Assembly: GCF_001500025.1 (NCBI RefSeq)
Contig: NZ_LQIW01000013.1
Location: 1 to 64,000 of the forward strand
Source: Mycobacterium sp. IS-1590
GTDB taxonomy: Bacteria > Actinomycetota > Actinomycetes > Mycobacteriales > Mycobacteriaceae
Length of the DNA: 64,000 nt
Direction: 5' to 3'
The first letter of the stretch is position 1. Each line of letters begins with the position of its first letter. Below, piece by piece: positions 1-8,228 of the stretch. Below the pieces are notes generated by a model. That model did not search any database. It saw only the letters and a program-made list of their open reading frames with translations, and had not been told where the DNA came from. A program made the position numbers and the translations under genes.

Positions 1-41
1 TAGACAGCTCGCACTCCACTCGGAGGTCTTCGTTTTGTCAC
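1..41 (-). CDS. Possible 5' end of a leftward gene cut by the window edge
   Basis: Reading leftward from position 41 there is an open frame that begins GTG ACA AAA CGA and stays open for 13 codons to the window edge, giving a basic start (MTKRRPPSGVRA). It lies 12 bases after the stop of the crotonase gene at 54, as expected for the next gene of the same operon. No family can be recognised from 13 residues, and the Shine-Dalgarno-like GAGG sits too close to the GTG to be convincing. It may simply be untranslated sequence. Confidence 0.25.
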   Translation of the reverse strand, partial: MTKRRPPSGVRAV

Positions 42-53
42 CTCACCACGCCG

Positions 54-815
54 TCACCAACGTCCGTGGTCAGTACAGCTAGCCGAGCGCTGCTGAGCGA
101 CGGTCGCCATCGCCAGCTCCAGCGGGTGGAAGGCGGCTAACTGGGCGGTCTCCACCGAGTTGATCAGGCGCTTGGTCATCTCCATCGCCGCGGAATCGGC
201 CTGTGCCAGTTCGTCGAGAACGACGAGCGCACGGTCGACCGCGGCGCCGGGCTCGGCGAGGTCGGTGACCAGGCCGACGTCTGCAGCGTCGGACGTCGCA
301 AGTCGTTTGCCGCGCAGCAGCAGTGCGGCGGCGCGCTGCCTGCCCAGCTGGTGGGTCAGCCGCCAGGCCAAGCCGCCGTCCGGGACGACCGCGCGAGCGA
401 CGAACGGAGCACTGAAGAACGCGTCGGTTGCGGCAACGACGAGATCACACGACAGCGCGAGGCTCCACCCGAGGCCCACCGCGGCGCCCTCGACCGCGGC
501 GACGGTCGGTACCGGGAGCGCTTTGAGCTGCTCCATGACTCGCTGTGCATGCTCGACCCGGCCCGCCGGTGCGAGCGGGCCCCCACCGTGCGCCGGACCG
601 ATCTTCAAATCCCCGCCCGCACAGAAAAATCCGGCTGCACCGGCCAGCACGACGCCACGCACATCGGGGTCGGCAGCCACCGAAGTCAACTGCTCGGACA
701 ACTCGGTCCACGACTCATATCGCAATGCGTTGCGCTGCGCCGGGCGGTTCAGCACCAGCAGCGCGACGGCGCCCCTGTCCTCGCGTAACACCAGCGGTGT
801 CGTGCCATCGGACAT
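54..815 (-). CDS. Crotonase-superfamily (enoyl-CoA hydratase/isomerase-like) protein, PaaG-like
   Basis: A 253-residue crotonase-fold protein, normal length for the family, expected to act on a CoA ester in the cytoplasm. The oxyanion-hole and CoA-binding stretch (AGAAGFFCAGGDLK, around residues 59-72) is present. The two glutamates that perform hydration in true enoyl-CoA hydratases are replaced: the first by Ser in GLGWSLALSCDL and the second by Phe in SAPFVARAV. An Asp in VVPDGGLAW matches the catalytic Asp position of PaaG-type isomerases, so isomerase or another enolate chemistry is more likely than hydration. GTG at 818 is an alternative start. It is the last clear gene of the leftward operon, four bases after the previous stop. 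Confidence 0.85.
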   Translation of the reverse strand: MSDGTTPLVLREDRGAVALLVLNRPAQRNALRYESWTELSEQLTSVAADPDVRGVVLAGAAGFFCAGGDLKIGPAHGGGPLAPAGRVEHAQRVMEQLKALPVPTVAAVEGAAVGLGWSLALSCDLVVAATDAFFSAPFVARAVVPDGGLAWRLTHQLGRQRAAALLLRGKRLATSDAADVGLVTDLAEPGAAVDRALVVLDELAQADSAAMEMTKRLINSVETAQLAAFHPLELAMATVAQQRSASCTDHGRW

Positions 816-819
816 CACG

Positions 820-1617
820 TCACCGATTGAGAAACTTGTCGATCGCGGCCCGGTGCTCTTCAGTGGTGAAACACTCTGTCTCCGCGGAGATCCCGTAGTC
901 CAGGATCGCCGTCACCGCGCGCTCGGCATGCAGGTTCAACGTCCGCTTGGTGTCTTGGACGGCACGTGGCGGCAGAGCCGCCAGCCGGTGCGCCAGCGCC
1001 AACCCCTCCTGTTTGATCGCGTCGTGCGATACCACCCGATTGGCCAGCCCGAGTTCGACGGCCTTGGCCGCCGGAATGCGTTCACCCAGCAAGAGGTATT
1101 CCTTTGCCTTCATCAGGCTCATCATCAGTGGCCAGAGCACCGAGCCACCGTCACCGGCGACCAGCCCGCTGGCGACGTGGGTGTCGGCCAGGAATGCGCG
1201 GTCCGACATCAGCGTGATGTCACACAACACGGCGATGCTGCAACCGAATCCGACGGCGGGACCATTCACGGCGGCGACGATCGGCAGCGGAAAGTCGATC
1301 ATGTCGCGCACGATGCGGCGGGCGTCGCGCATCCCCTCGCGCCGGGTGACCGGGTTGTTGACATGCGTCTCCAGCCACTCCACCAGGTTGCCACCCGCCG
1401 AGAAGTAGTCACCCGTGCCGGTGATGAGCACGGCGCGGGCCTCGGAGTCCTCGCCCAGCGTGGTCCACAGCCGGGCGAACGCGCCATGCATCGCATTGTT
1501 GACGGCATTGGCATCACCGGGGTTGTTCAGGGTCACGATCCGGACGGGACCGTCACTGGCCACCAGGATCTCGTTACATCCAGTGAGGTCCGAAGAGCCG
1601 ATCGGCAGTTCTGTCAA
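820..1617 (-). CDS. Crotonase-superfamily protein (enoyl-CoA hydratase-like)
   Basis: A 265-residue crotonase-fold protein starting at TTG, just downstream of the stop of the neighbouring crotonase, with an AAGGA element before it. The GTGDYFSAGGNLVEW block forms the usual oxyanion region. The first hydratase Glu is Ser here (GFGCSIAVLCDI) and the second is His (FLADTHVASGL), the DTH variant common in actinobacterial paralogues. The reaction is therefore not predictable as simple hydration. Closely packed genes on both sides (4-6 bases) show it is made with the other operon products and probably acts on the same CoA-ester pathway. Confidence 0.85.
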   Translation of the reverse strand: MTELPIGSSDLTGCNEILVASDGPVRIVTLNNPGDANAVNNAMHGAFARLWTTLGEDSEARAVLITGTGDYFSAGGNLVEWLETHVNNPVTRREGMRDARRIVRDMIDFPLPIVAAVNGPAVGFGCSIAVLCDITLMSDRAFLADTHVASGLVAGDGGSVLWPLMMSLMKAKEYLLLGERIPAAKAVELGLANRVVSHDAIKQEGLALAHRLAALPPRAVQDTKRTLNLHAERAVTAILDYGISAETECFTTEEHRAAIDKFLNR

Positions 1618-1623
1618 CGGCAG

Positions 1624-2478
1624 CTAATCCTTTCGGGAGTCAGACGGCATCCACGCCGACCGACGGGTCTGCACGAATGCATCACGATCCGAGTTCACCG
1701 ACCAACGCGGCGAACGCTTTTCGAGGAAGGCGGAGAACGCCTCGATCTGTTCGGAGGTTCCGATCGACGACCAGTAGCCGCTGACGTCGACCGCGGGCAG
1801 GGCACGTGCCATTTCGCGCTTCATCGCCGCACGTGCCGCGGGGCCGGTGTTGCGGACCCGCTCCAGTAGCGCCTGTGTTTCTGCGGCGAGGCTGTCGTGG
1901 GGCACGACCTTGCCGACCAGCCCGTAACGCTCGGCGTCGGCGGCGTCGAGCCAGTCATTTTCGTAGATCATGTGGTTGGCGCGCAATGTTCCGATGCGTT
2001 GCGGGATACGAGCGGCGACGAAAGCTTCGTAGACCCCGCGGGTCAGATCGGGAACCCGGAGGCGGGCCCGGTCCGACGCGATCACGAGGTCGGCGAACAG
2101 CGTCATCACCAGGCCGCCGCCCATTGCGATGCCGTTCACGGCGCACACCACGATCTTCGGAATCTTGCCGAGTACTTCGAAAGGTGTCGCGTCGTACGCC
2201 TCGGTGAACGCGTCCCACGACCGGTCCGGATTGCTCACCGAGTTCATGTCGCCACCGGCGCAGAAGACGTCGCCGGTTCCGGTGATGATCAGGAACTGGA
2301 GGTCTGGTTCGTCGGCGACGATCATCGCGGCGCGTTTGATCCCGTGGTAACCGTCGGCGGTGACCGCGTTCCGTTTCTCCGGACGGTTGATGGTGACGGT
2401 GAGCGTGTCGCCGGCGATTTCGCCGATCAGCTCGGGTGCCCCCAGGTCGACCGTCAAGGCGTCCGGTAATCCGGTCAT
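1624..2478 (-). CDS. Crotonase-superfamily protein (enoyl-CoA hydratase-like)
   Basis: A 284-residue crotonase-fold protein. I place the start at the ATG at 2478 (MTGLPDALTVDL) because its ATGA overlaps the stop of the lipoyl-domain gene by four bases; a longer open frame to 2535 would run through that gene and encodes only basic filler. TGTGDVFCAGGDMNSV is the oxyanion/CoA region. The catalytic Glu pair is again missing: Val in GGGLVMTLFADL and Asp in RVPDLTRGV. Hydrolase, isomerase or C-C lyase activity are all possible. The N-terminal 30 residues before the crotonase core are unusual but not a recognisable domain. Confidence 0.85.
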   Translation of the reverse strand: MTGLPDALTVDLGAPELIGEIAGDTLTVTINRPEKRNAVTADGYHGIKRAAMIVADEPDLQFLIITGTGDVFCAGGDMNSVSNPDRSWDAFTEAYDATPFEVLGKIPKIVVCAVNGIAMGGGLVMTLFADLVIASDRARLRVPDLTRGVYEAFVAARIPQRIGTLRANHMIYENDWLDAADAERYGLVGKVVPHDSLAAETQALLERVRNTGPAARAAMKREMARALPAVDVSGYWSSIGTSEQIEAFSAFLEKRSPRWSVNSDRDAFVQTRRSAWMPSDSRKD

Positions 2479-2702
2479 GAGATCACGGCAACGAGTTCGC
2501 CGACGCCGTAGGTGCCCCCGACTTCCACCTTCCACGACACCACGCCGGACGCTGGTGACTCGACGTCCATTTCGGCCTTGTCGGTGGCGATGGCATACAG
2601 GGGATCACCTTCGACCGCGGACTCGCCGTCGGCGACGTACAACTCTGTCACCTCGGCTTCGGTGATCGCATCTCCCGGTTTGGGCATCCGAACCTCTGTC
2701 AC
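2475..2702 (-). CDS. Free-standing lipoyl (biotinyl/lipoyl attachment) domain protein
   Basis: Only 75 residues, consisting of one lipoyl domain with nothing attached. The lipoylation motif is ATDKAEMDVES with Lys42 as the modified residue, followed by the usual SPASGVV hairpin half. In pyruvate/branched-chain dehydrogenases this domain is the N terminus of the E2 acyltransferase; here no peripheral-subunit-binding or catalytic E2 domain follows. The GTG start overlaps the E1 stop by four bases (GTGA), so the two are translationally coupled and the domain is very probably the acyl carrier for the neighbouring E1. A biotin domain is less likely because the motif is DKA rather than MKM. Confidence 0.85.
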   Translation of the reverse strand: MTEVRMPKPGDAITEAEVTELYVADGESAVEGDPLYAIATDKAEMDVESPASGVVSWKVEVGGTYGVGELVAVIS

Positions 2703-4720
2703 ACGACCCTCCTCACGGCGTCGACGAGCTGGGCCGCGTTCGGCCGACAGGCCGCCTCCAAGGTCGCGGCCCGCGGAACCGGGGTATAGGTGCCCGCCAC
2801 GCGCTGGATCGGCGCCGCGAGCTCGCCGAACAATTCGGCGCCGACGGCGGCGGCGATTTCGGCGCCGGGCCCGCAGAAGCCGACCGATTCGTGGGCCACG
2901 ACAAGGCGTTTGGTCTCTCGCACCGAGTTCAGAACGGCCTGGAGGTCCAGCGGGACGAGGGTCCGTAGATCGACGACCTCGACCGAGATGCCGTCGCTCT
3001 CGAGCGTTTTCGCCGCCTCCAGGGCCGCGTGCACCATCACGCCGTACGTGCAGATGGTGACGTCGCTACCGGCGCGCTTGACATCGGCCTGTCCGAGCGG
3101 AATGACGTAGTCGGCCACCGGAACCGGGCCCTTGCCGCCGCCATAGTAGAGCTTCATCGATTCGATGAACAGGCACGGGTCGTCCTCTCGCAGGCACGCA
3201 TTGAGCAGACCGGCGGCGTCCGCTGCGGTACTGGGCCAGACGACCTTGAGCCCCGGGGTGTGCATCGCCCAGGCCTCGACGGCTTGCGAATGCTGGGGGC
3301 CGGCACCGGTTCCCACCATTGTCCGGATCACCAACGGCGCGCCTCGACGGCCGCCGGACATGTAGCGGACCTTCGCCGCGTGGTTGGCGATTTGGTCCAT
3401 CGCCACACCGAGGAAGTCCATGAACATCAGTTCGGCGACGGGGCGCAATCCGGCCAGCGATGCACCGAGCGCCGCCCCGATGATCGACGACTCCGCGATC
3501 GGAGTGTCACGCACCCGCAGCTCGCCGTACTTGGCCGAAAGCCCGGCGGTGATCTTGAACATGCCGCCGCCGGAGCGATCGCCGATGTCCTCGCCCAGCA
3601 AGATGATCGACTCGTCAGCGGCCATCGCTCGGTCGAGGGTGCGATGGATGGCCTGCACCAACCCGAGGTCCTCGGTCTCCCCGTCGGGCAGCGGCACACG
3701 CGTCGCCGTGCCGGTGGCCAACTCAGACCCGTTGTCCGCGAACACATCACGCGTGAGTTCCTCGGCCTCGGGTGGATCGGCGTCGCGGGCGGCCGCGAAG
3801 GCGGATTCGACCTTTTCCGATACTTCGGCGTCGATCCGATCAAGATCGTCGGCGGTGGCGATCCCCTCCTCGACCAGTCGCCGCCGGTAGCGATCGAACG
3901 GCGGGTCGGCGCGTTTGGCAGCCAGTTCGTCGGGATCGGCGTAGGCCATGCCGTCACCGAAGTAGTGGCCCTGCAGCCGGTAGGCGACCGCCTCGACGAA
4001 TGTGGGGCCGTCGCCCGTTCGTGCGCGCCCGACCGCCTCTGACACGGCGTCGTGGACGGCCTGGGGGTCGGTGCCGTCGACCGTCACGCCGGGCATCCCG
4101 TACCCGCCCGCACGGTCGGACAAGTCAACGGTCCGGGTGTACCGCGACATTGCCGTGCACTCCGCCCACGCGTTGTTCTGGCAGAAGAACACCACCGGCA
4201 GTGACCACAGCACCGCCATGTTCATCGCCTCGTGTACGTAGCCGATGCTGGTGGCGCCGTCGCCGAAGCTGACCAGTACCACCTGCCCGGTGCCGCGGAC
4301 CGACGCGGCCAGTGCGATGCCGTTCGCGAACAGCGGACCCGCCCCCACGATGCCCGTGGTCCACGCGATGCCATGGTCGGGATCGGAGATTCCCATCGCG
4401 CCGGCCTTACCTCGAGACAGCCCGGTGCTGCGACCGAGGATCTCGCCGAAATAACCGGCCAGGTCGATGCCCTTGGCGACGACGTCGCCCAGGCCCCGGT
4501 ACGTGCTGACGAGTTGATCGGTGTCGGACAGCGCCAGCGCGGCACCGGCCGACATCGCCTCCTGACCGTCGACGGGCCAATAACTCATCGCGATCTCACC
4601 CGAAGACAAGCCTTTTCGGACCCGCTGATCGGCGTGATGCACCTTGCTCATCAGGCGGTACAACTCGATCGCGCGATCGTTGGTCGATGACTGCGCCTCG
4701 GTGTCCAACTGGGTGGCCAT
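2699..4720 (-). CDS. Fused E1 alpha-beta thiamine-diphosphate 2-oxoacid dehydrogenase component
   Basis: A 673-residue protein joining both E1 subunits. Residues about 15-320 are the alpha part, with the ThDP motif GDG (about 153-155) ending in NN (about 182-183); residues about 345-670 are the beta part (LGEDIGDRSGGGMF, AESSIIGAALGASL, HSQAVEAWAMHTPGLKVV). Most bacterial branched-chain/acetoin-type E1 enzymes keep these as two genes. ATG 4720 is preferred over upstream codons because AAGGAG lies at proper distance. It would decarboxylate a 2-oxo acid and pass the acyl group to the lipoyl protein encoded next. No E2 or E3 gene is in the window, so housekeeping E2/E3 or an unconventional acceptor is needed. 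Confidence 0.88.
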   Translation of the reverse strand: MATQLDTEAQSSTNDRAIELYRLMSKVHHADQRVRKGLSSGEIAMSYWPVDGQEAMSAGAALALSDTDQLVSTYRGLGDVVAKGIDLAGYFGEILGRSTGLSRGKAGAMGISDPDHGIAWTTGIVGAGPLFANGIALAASVRGTGQVVLVSFGDGATSIGYVHEAMNMAVLWSLPVVFFCQNNAWAECTAMSRYTRTVDLSDRAGGYGMPGVTVDGTDPQAVHDAVSEAVGRARTGDGPTFVEAVAYRLQGHYFGDGMAYADPDELAAKRADPPFDRYRRRLVEEGIATADDLDRIDAEVSEKVESAFAAARDADPPEAEELTRDVFADNGSELATGTATRVPLPDGETEDLGLVQAIHRTLDRAMAADESIILLGEDIGDRSGGGMFKITAGLSAKYGELRVRDTPIAESSIIGAALGASLAGLRPVAELMFMDFLGVAMDQIANHAAKVRYMSGGRRGAPLVIRTMVGTGAGPQHSQAVEAWAMHTPGLKVVWPSTAADAAGLLNACLREDDPCLFIESMKLYYGGGKGPVPVADYVIPLGQADVKRAGSDVTICTYGVMVHAALEAAKTLESDGISVEVVDLRTLVPLDLQAVLNSVRETKRLVVAHESVGFCGPGAEIAAAVGAELFGELAAPIQRVAGTYTPVPRAATLEAACRPNAAQLVDAVRRVV

Positions 4721-4754
4721 TGAATCTCCTTGCCCGCGCACTTCGGCTGCGGTG

Positions 4755-4783
4755 ATTCTACAACATGACGAAATATGTTCAGT
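4755..4783 (-). promoter_or_regulatory. Candidate promoter/operator in front of the E1 gene
   Basis: In the 58 bases between the SnoaL-like gene and the E1 gene the minus strand carries a good -10 (TAGAAT, 4760-4755) and, upstream of it, an inverted repeat AACAT-N8-ATGTT (4762-4779). This is the only gap of this size in the left operon, so a second promoter for E1, lipoyl protein and crotonases is plausible. The -35 is poor (ACTGAA) and the arms are only five bases. Confidence 0.4.
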
Positions 4784-5180
4784 CGTTCTGTTTCTTGACG
4801 CCCTTCACTTGATCGGCGAACAGCATCCGATCGAAATAGCACCGCTCGAGAATCAATCCTTCGCCGTCGAATCCGAAAACGTTGACGCTGAGCATGTCGA
4901 TGCTGGTGCCCGCGCAGGTCGTTCTGGTCTCCACCACCAGCCCGTCGGGGCCGTGATAGATCGCCTCGGCGGCGTAATGCATCCACGGCAACTCGTCCCA
5001 CTGTCGCAGGATCATCGTCCTGACCGCCGCGTCACCATCGTAAACGGTTGCACTGGGCACGATTTCGTACCGGGGGTGAGCGAAGGTGGCCATGATCGCC
5101 TCGAGATCGCGAGCGTTCTCGCCTGCGACGTGGCGCAGCACAATCTCCTCGCGGACCCTGCGCAGCCGGTCCTCACTCAT
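4779..5180 (-). CDS. SnoaL-like / NTF2-fold protein
   Basis: A 133-residue protein of the NTF2-like alpha+beta barrel type (EIVLRHVAGENARDLEAIMATFAHPRYEIV at the start, hydrophobic strands and an aromatic-rich end), the fold used by SnoaL-type cyclases, ketosteroid isomerase and many small hydrolases or binding proteins. I cannot identify a substrate. ATG 5180 is chosen because its ATGA overlaps the stop of the DUF35 gene by four bases; upstream in-frame codons are inside that gene. Its operon position suggests an isomerase/dehydratase-like helper in the same degradation pathway. Confidence 0.8.
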   Translation of the reverse strand: MSEDRLRRVREEIVLRHVAGENARDLEAIMATFAHPRYEIVPSATVYDGDAAVRTMILRQWDELPWMHYAAEAIYHGPDGLVVETRTTCAGTSIDMLSVNVFGFDGEGLILERCYFDRMLFADQVKGVKKQND

Positions 5181-5572
5181 CGGGGTTCGAACGTCGGGAG
5201 GTTGCGCCCGTCGTCGAGCGGTAACCATGCGACGGACACCTCGTCACCCACCGCCGGGGACGGCCCGAACACGTTCGACATGATGCGCGCCCCCTCCGCC
5301 AGGTCGACCAGGACGACCGAATAGGGCACCCGGTCGGCGAATGCCGGATGCGCGCCGCGGTGGTGCACGCTGACCGCGTGGACCACGCCCTGCCCGCTCA
5401 GTTGCTCCCACTGCAGCGCGAGGCCTCCGCAGTGCGGGCACACGTGGCGCGGGTACCACACCAGCCGTCGGCAGGCGTCGCAACGCTGCATGACCAACCG
5501 ATGCTTTTCGGTGGCCGCCCAGAACGGTGCCGACACCGCACTGGGCCGCGGCACCGGGAACCCTTCGCTCAT
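5177..5572 (-). CDS. DUF35 OB-fold / zinc-ribbon acyl-CoA-associated protein
   Basis: A 131-residue protein with the two-part DUF35 layout: an N-terminal rubredoxin-like zinc ribbon (CDAC, then CPHC ten residues later, about residues 31-48) and a C-terminal OB fold (about 55-125). Members of this family pair with thiolase-fold proteins; in steroid side-chain degradation a DUF35 domain of ChsH2 binds Ltp2 to form an aldolase. Here it overlaps the thiolase-fold gene upstream by four bases (its own start is within that gene's stop), so the two proteins probably form a complex. Confidence 0.88.
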   Translation of the reverse strand: MSEGFPVPRPSAVSAPFWAATEKHRLVMQRCDACRRLVWYPRHVCPHCGGLALQWEQLSGQGVVHAVSVHHRGAHPAFADRVPYSVVLVDLAEGARIMSNVFGPSPAVGDEVSVAWLPLDDGRNLPTFEPR

Positions 5573-6738
5573 AGCACTGCCTCTATTCCGATGATGACGG
5601 TGGAGGTCGCCGACAGCACACCGCCGGTGCCGTGTGCCAACGCGGTTTGCGCGCCGGGAACCTGTCGCTCACCGCATTCCCCCCGCACCTGGCGGACGGC
5701 TTCGACAAGCAGGAAGGCACCGAACGCGCCCGGATGCGTGTACGCAAGCCCTCCCCCGGTGGTTTGGCCGGGAAGGGCACCGCCGGGCGCGAGCACACCG
5801 TCGGCGACGAACGGTCCGCCCTCGCCCTTCTTGCAGAACCCGAGATCCTCCAAGGCCAGCAACACGGTGATCGTGAACGAGTCGTACAACTGCACGACGT
5901 CGATGTCGCCGGGACTCAGGCCGGCGGCGGCGAACGCCGCGGGTCCCGACACCGCACCCGGAGTCACGGTCAGGTCGGGCATCTGCGTGATCATGGCGTG
6001 CGATGCCGCCGACGTCGCGCCGAGCACGTAGGCCGGGTCGTCGAGGTCGCGGGCCCGTGCGGCGCTGGTGAGAACGATCGCGGCGGCGCCGTCGGTGACC
6101 AGGCAACATTCCAGCTTGTGGATGGGTTCGGTGATGTAGCCGGAATTCAGGACATCGTCGACGGTGATCGGATCGCGTTGATTGGCGCGGGGATTGCGTG
6201 CCGCCCATCGCCGGGTGTCGACCGCGATCTGCGCGAGCTGTTCGGCGGTGGTGCCGTACACCGCCATGTGCCGGTTGGCGGCAAGCGCGTACGCACTGAG
6301 CGGAAGCATGACGCCGAACGGGGTCTCCCATTCCAGCCGTTCGGGGGTGGCGAACACCCCGAGGCCCTTGTCGCCGCGCTTGCGGGCCGCACGTGGGGTC
6401 GACGCGTAAACGATGACGACGGTTTCGGCGAGGCCGGCGGCGATCGCGGTGGCCGCGTGTTCGACGTACAGTCCGTAGCTCGCGCCCCCGGTCTGGGTGG
6501 TGTCGGTGAATCTCGTTGTGATGCCGAGGTATTCGGCCAGTTCGACCGAGTGCATGAGAGTGCCGCCGGTGCACGTGCACAGACCGTCGACATCGGAGAG
6601 CGACATGCCCGCATCCGCGAGTGCCGCGGTGATGACGCGGGCCTCGAGCTCACGTAGCGGCATGTCGATGACGCCGGACGGCGACACCTCATCGGCCACG
6701 CCGACGATGGCGGCGGCGCCGCGAAGGTTGTCGTTCAC
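5569..6738 (-). CDS. Thiolase-fold lipid-transfer-like protein (Ltp2-type retro-aldolase candidate)
   Basis: A 389-residue thiolase-superfamily protein of the SCP2-thiolase/lipid-transfer branch. The region that holds the nucleophilic Cys in degradative thiolases reads TQTGGASYGLYVEHAA, with no Cys, while the C-terminal GGLAYTHPGAFGAF block is kept. This pattern is that of Ltp-like proteins, which in actinobacterial sterol catabolism act as retro-aldolases with a DUF35 partner; the partner is encoded directly downstream. The GTG start overlaps the ligase stop by four bases (GTGA). Substrate unknown; a thiolytic enzyme is unlikely without the Cys. Confidence 0.85.
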   Translation of the reverse strand: MNDNLRGAAAIVGVADEVSPSGVIDMPLRELEARVITAALADAGMSLSDVDGLCTCTGGTLMHSVELAEYLGITTRFTDTTQTGGASYGLYVEHAATAIAAGLAETVVIVYASTPRAARKRGDKGLGVFATPERLEWETPFGVMLPLSAYALAANRHMAVYGTTAEQLAQIAVDTRRWAARNPRANQRDPITVDDVLNSGYITEPIHKLECCLVTDGAAAIVLTSAARARDLDDPAYVLGATSAASHAMITQMPDLTVTPGAVSGPAAFAAAGLSPGDIDVVQLYDSFTITVLLALEDLGFCKKGEGGPFVADGVLAPGGALPGQTTGGGLAYTHPGAFGAFLLVEAVRQVRGECGERQVPGAQTALAHGTGGVLSATSTVIIGIEAVL

Positions 6739-8228
6739 GTCAGCTCCTGTTCGAAGAGTTCGCGCAGTGCGGGCTGGCTCACCTTCAGCGATGGAGTCCG
6801 GGGCAGCTCATCGACGACCAGCAGCCGCGCAGGCACCTGATATCGGGTGAGCCGCTGACGAACGAAATCCATCAGCTCCTCGGGCTCGACGTGGGCGCCG
6901 TCAGCGAGTTCCACCGCGCCAACCGGCACAGCACCCAGTCGCCTGTCGGTGATACCGGTGACTCCCGCGTCACGCACGGCGGGGTGGCTGCGCAGGGCGT
7001 CGACAACATCGGCGGGGGCAACCTTGAATCCGCCGCGGATGATCACGTCGTCGGCGCGGCCGTCCACGAACAGGAAACCGTCCTCGTCAAGGCGGCCAAG
7101 GTCGGTGGTCCGCACCCATTCACCGCCGCGAGTCCGCACCTCGATGCGCCCTTGGACTCCGGCCGGCACCTCACGACCATCGTCGGTCGAGACGATCCGG
7201 ACCTCGCGACCGCCCTGCGGGCGGCCGACGCTGCCCCGCTTGGTCTTCGCCCACTCGCGGTGCAACGCCAGGTTCCAGCCGGCGACGCCGCCGGCGAACT
7301 CGGTGGCCCCGTAGGAGGGCAGCACGGCGACGTCGTAGCGTTCCTCGAACGCTTCCTGCAGGTCCGCCGGAAGCGGCGCCGTGCCGGCGGTGACGACCTG
7401 CACACTGGAGAAGACGTCCGCCGGCACTCCTGCGTCGAGCACCATCGCCAGCGCAGATGGCACCAGGCTCACCGCCTTTGGCCGGTGCCTCACGACGAGA
7501 TCGACAAATGCCTCCACGCGAAACCGCTCGAGCAGCGCGATCCTGCGCCCCTCACAGACGTTGAGCAGAGTGCGGAACAGCCCGGACATGTGGACCAATG
7601 GGGAACTGACGATGGCGACCCCGGAACGCAGCCGAAGGTGTCCCGGTTCGCCGCTGCCGTAGTGAGCGCCCGCGGCGTCGATAGTATGCTCAAACGCTGA
7701 ATAGGACAGAGGGATTCGCTTTGGCGGTCCGGTGGTGCCGCTGGTGAGCATCTCGACTGCGACACCGGCCTGCCGCCGGCGGAACGGACCCGGACCAGGC
7801 TCGTCGAGCCCGTCGACCGTCCGCAACGCAACCGGGTCGGCGCCGACTTCCAGACCGAGCGCGCCCGAGGCCGCCGCCGTGATCGCGGGTCGACGCCAGT
7901 CCGCACCGAGTGCGATCACCGCGGGCAACCGGAGCTGCTCGATGTCGGCGGCGAGCCGGGTGTCCCCGCTGCTGGCGTTGATCGTGACGACGCAACCGTC
8001 GACAAGGAGGACTCCCAGTAGCGCCGCCACCATGGCCGGGTGGTTGCGAAGGAGCAGGCCGACCGGTGCACCGCTGCCCAGCCCCGCTGCCGTCAAACGG
8101 TTTTCCACTGCGGACGCGATATCACCGATCGTTTTCCAGTCGGTCCAGCTGCCTTCGTACTCGATGGCCGGCGCGGTCGGATCCAGTGCCAACACGGCAC
8201 GGATACGGGCTTCGATCCGCCGGCTCAA
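6735..8228 (-). CDS. AMP-forming acyl-CoA ligase (FadD-like)
   Basis: An adenylate-forming enzyme of 497 residues that would activate an organic acid to its CoA ester. The P-loop TSGTTGPPKR, the PSYGATEFAGG adenine motif, the hinge DGRADDVIIRGGFKV and the C-terminal catalytic Lys (TPSLKVSQP) are all visible. The open frame continues far upstream, but only as an out-of-frame shadow of the monooxygenase gene; I start it at TTG 8228 because TTGA overlaps that gene's stop by four bases, the same joint used elsewhere in the operon. It is probably the entry step of the pathway. Confidence 0.87.
   Translation of the reverse strand: MSRRIEARIRAVLALDPTAPAIEYEGSWTDWKTIGDIASAVENRLTAAGLGSGAPVGLLLRNHPAMVAALLGVLLVDGCVVTINASSGDTRLAADIEQLRLPAVIALGADWRRPAITAAASGALGLEVGADPVALRTVDGLDEPGPGPFRRRQAGVAVEMLTSGTTGPPKRIPLSYSAFEHTIDAAGAHYGSGEPGHLRLRSGVAIVSSPLVHMSGLFRTLLNVCEGRRIALLERFRVEAFVDLVVRHRPKAVSLVPSALAMVLDAGVPADVFSSVQVVTAGTAPLPADLQEAFEERYDVAVLPSYGATEFAGGVAGWNLALHREWAKTKRGSVGRPQGGREVRIVSTDDGREVPAGVQGRIEVRTRGGEWVRTTDLGRLDEDGFLFVDGRADDVIIRGGFKVAPADVVDALRSHPAVRDAGVTGITDRRLGAVPVGAVELADGAHVEPEELMDFVRQRLTRYQVPARLLVVDELPRTPSLKVSQPALRELFEQELT

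Noticed and set aside
160..1869. 569-codon plus-strand frame across three crotonase genes
   Set aside because: It lies antisense to three well-supported genes and its product is rich in Arg, Ser and Ala with no family features.
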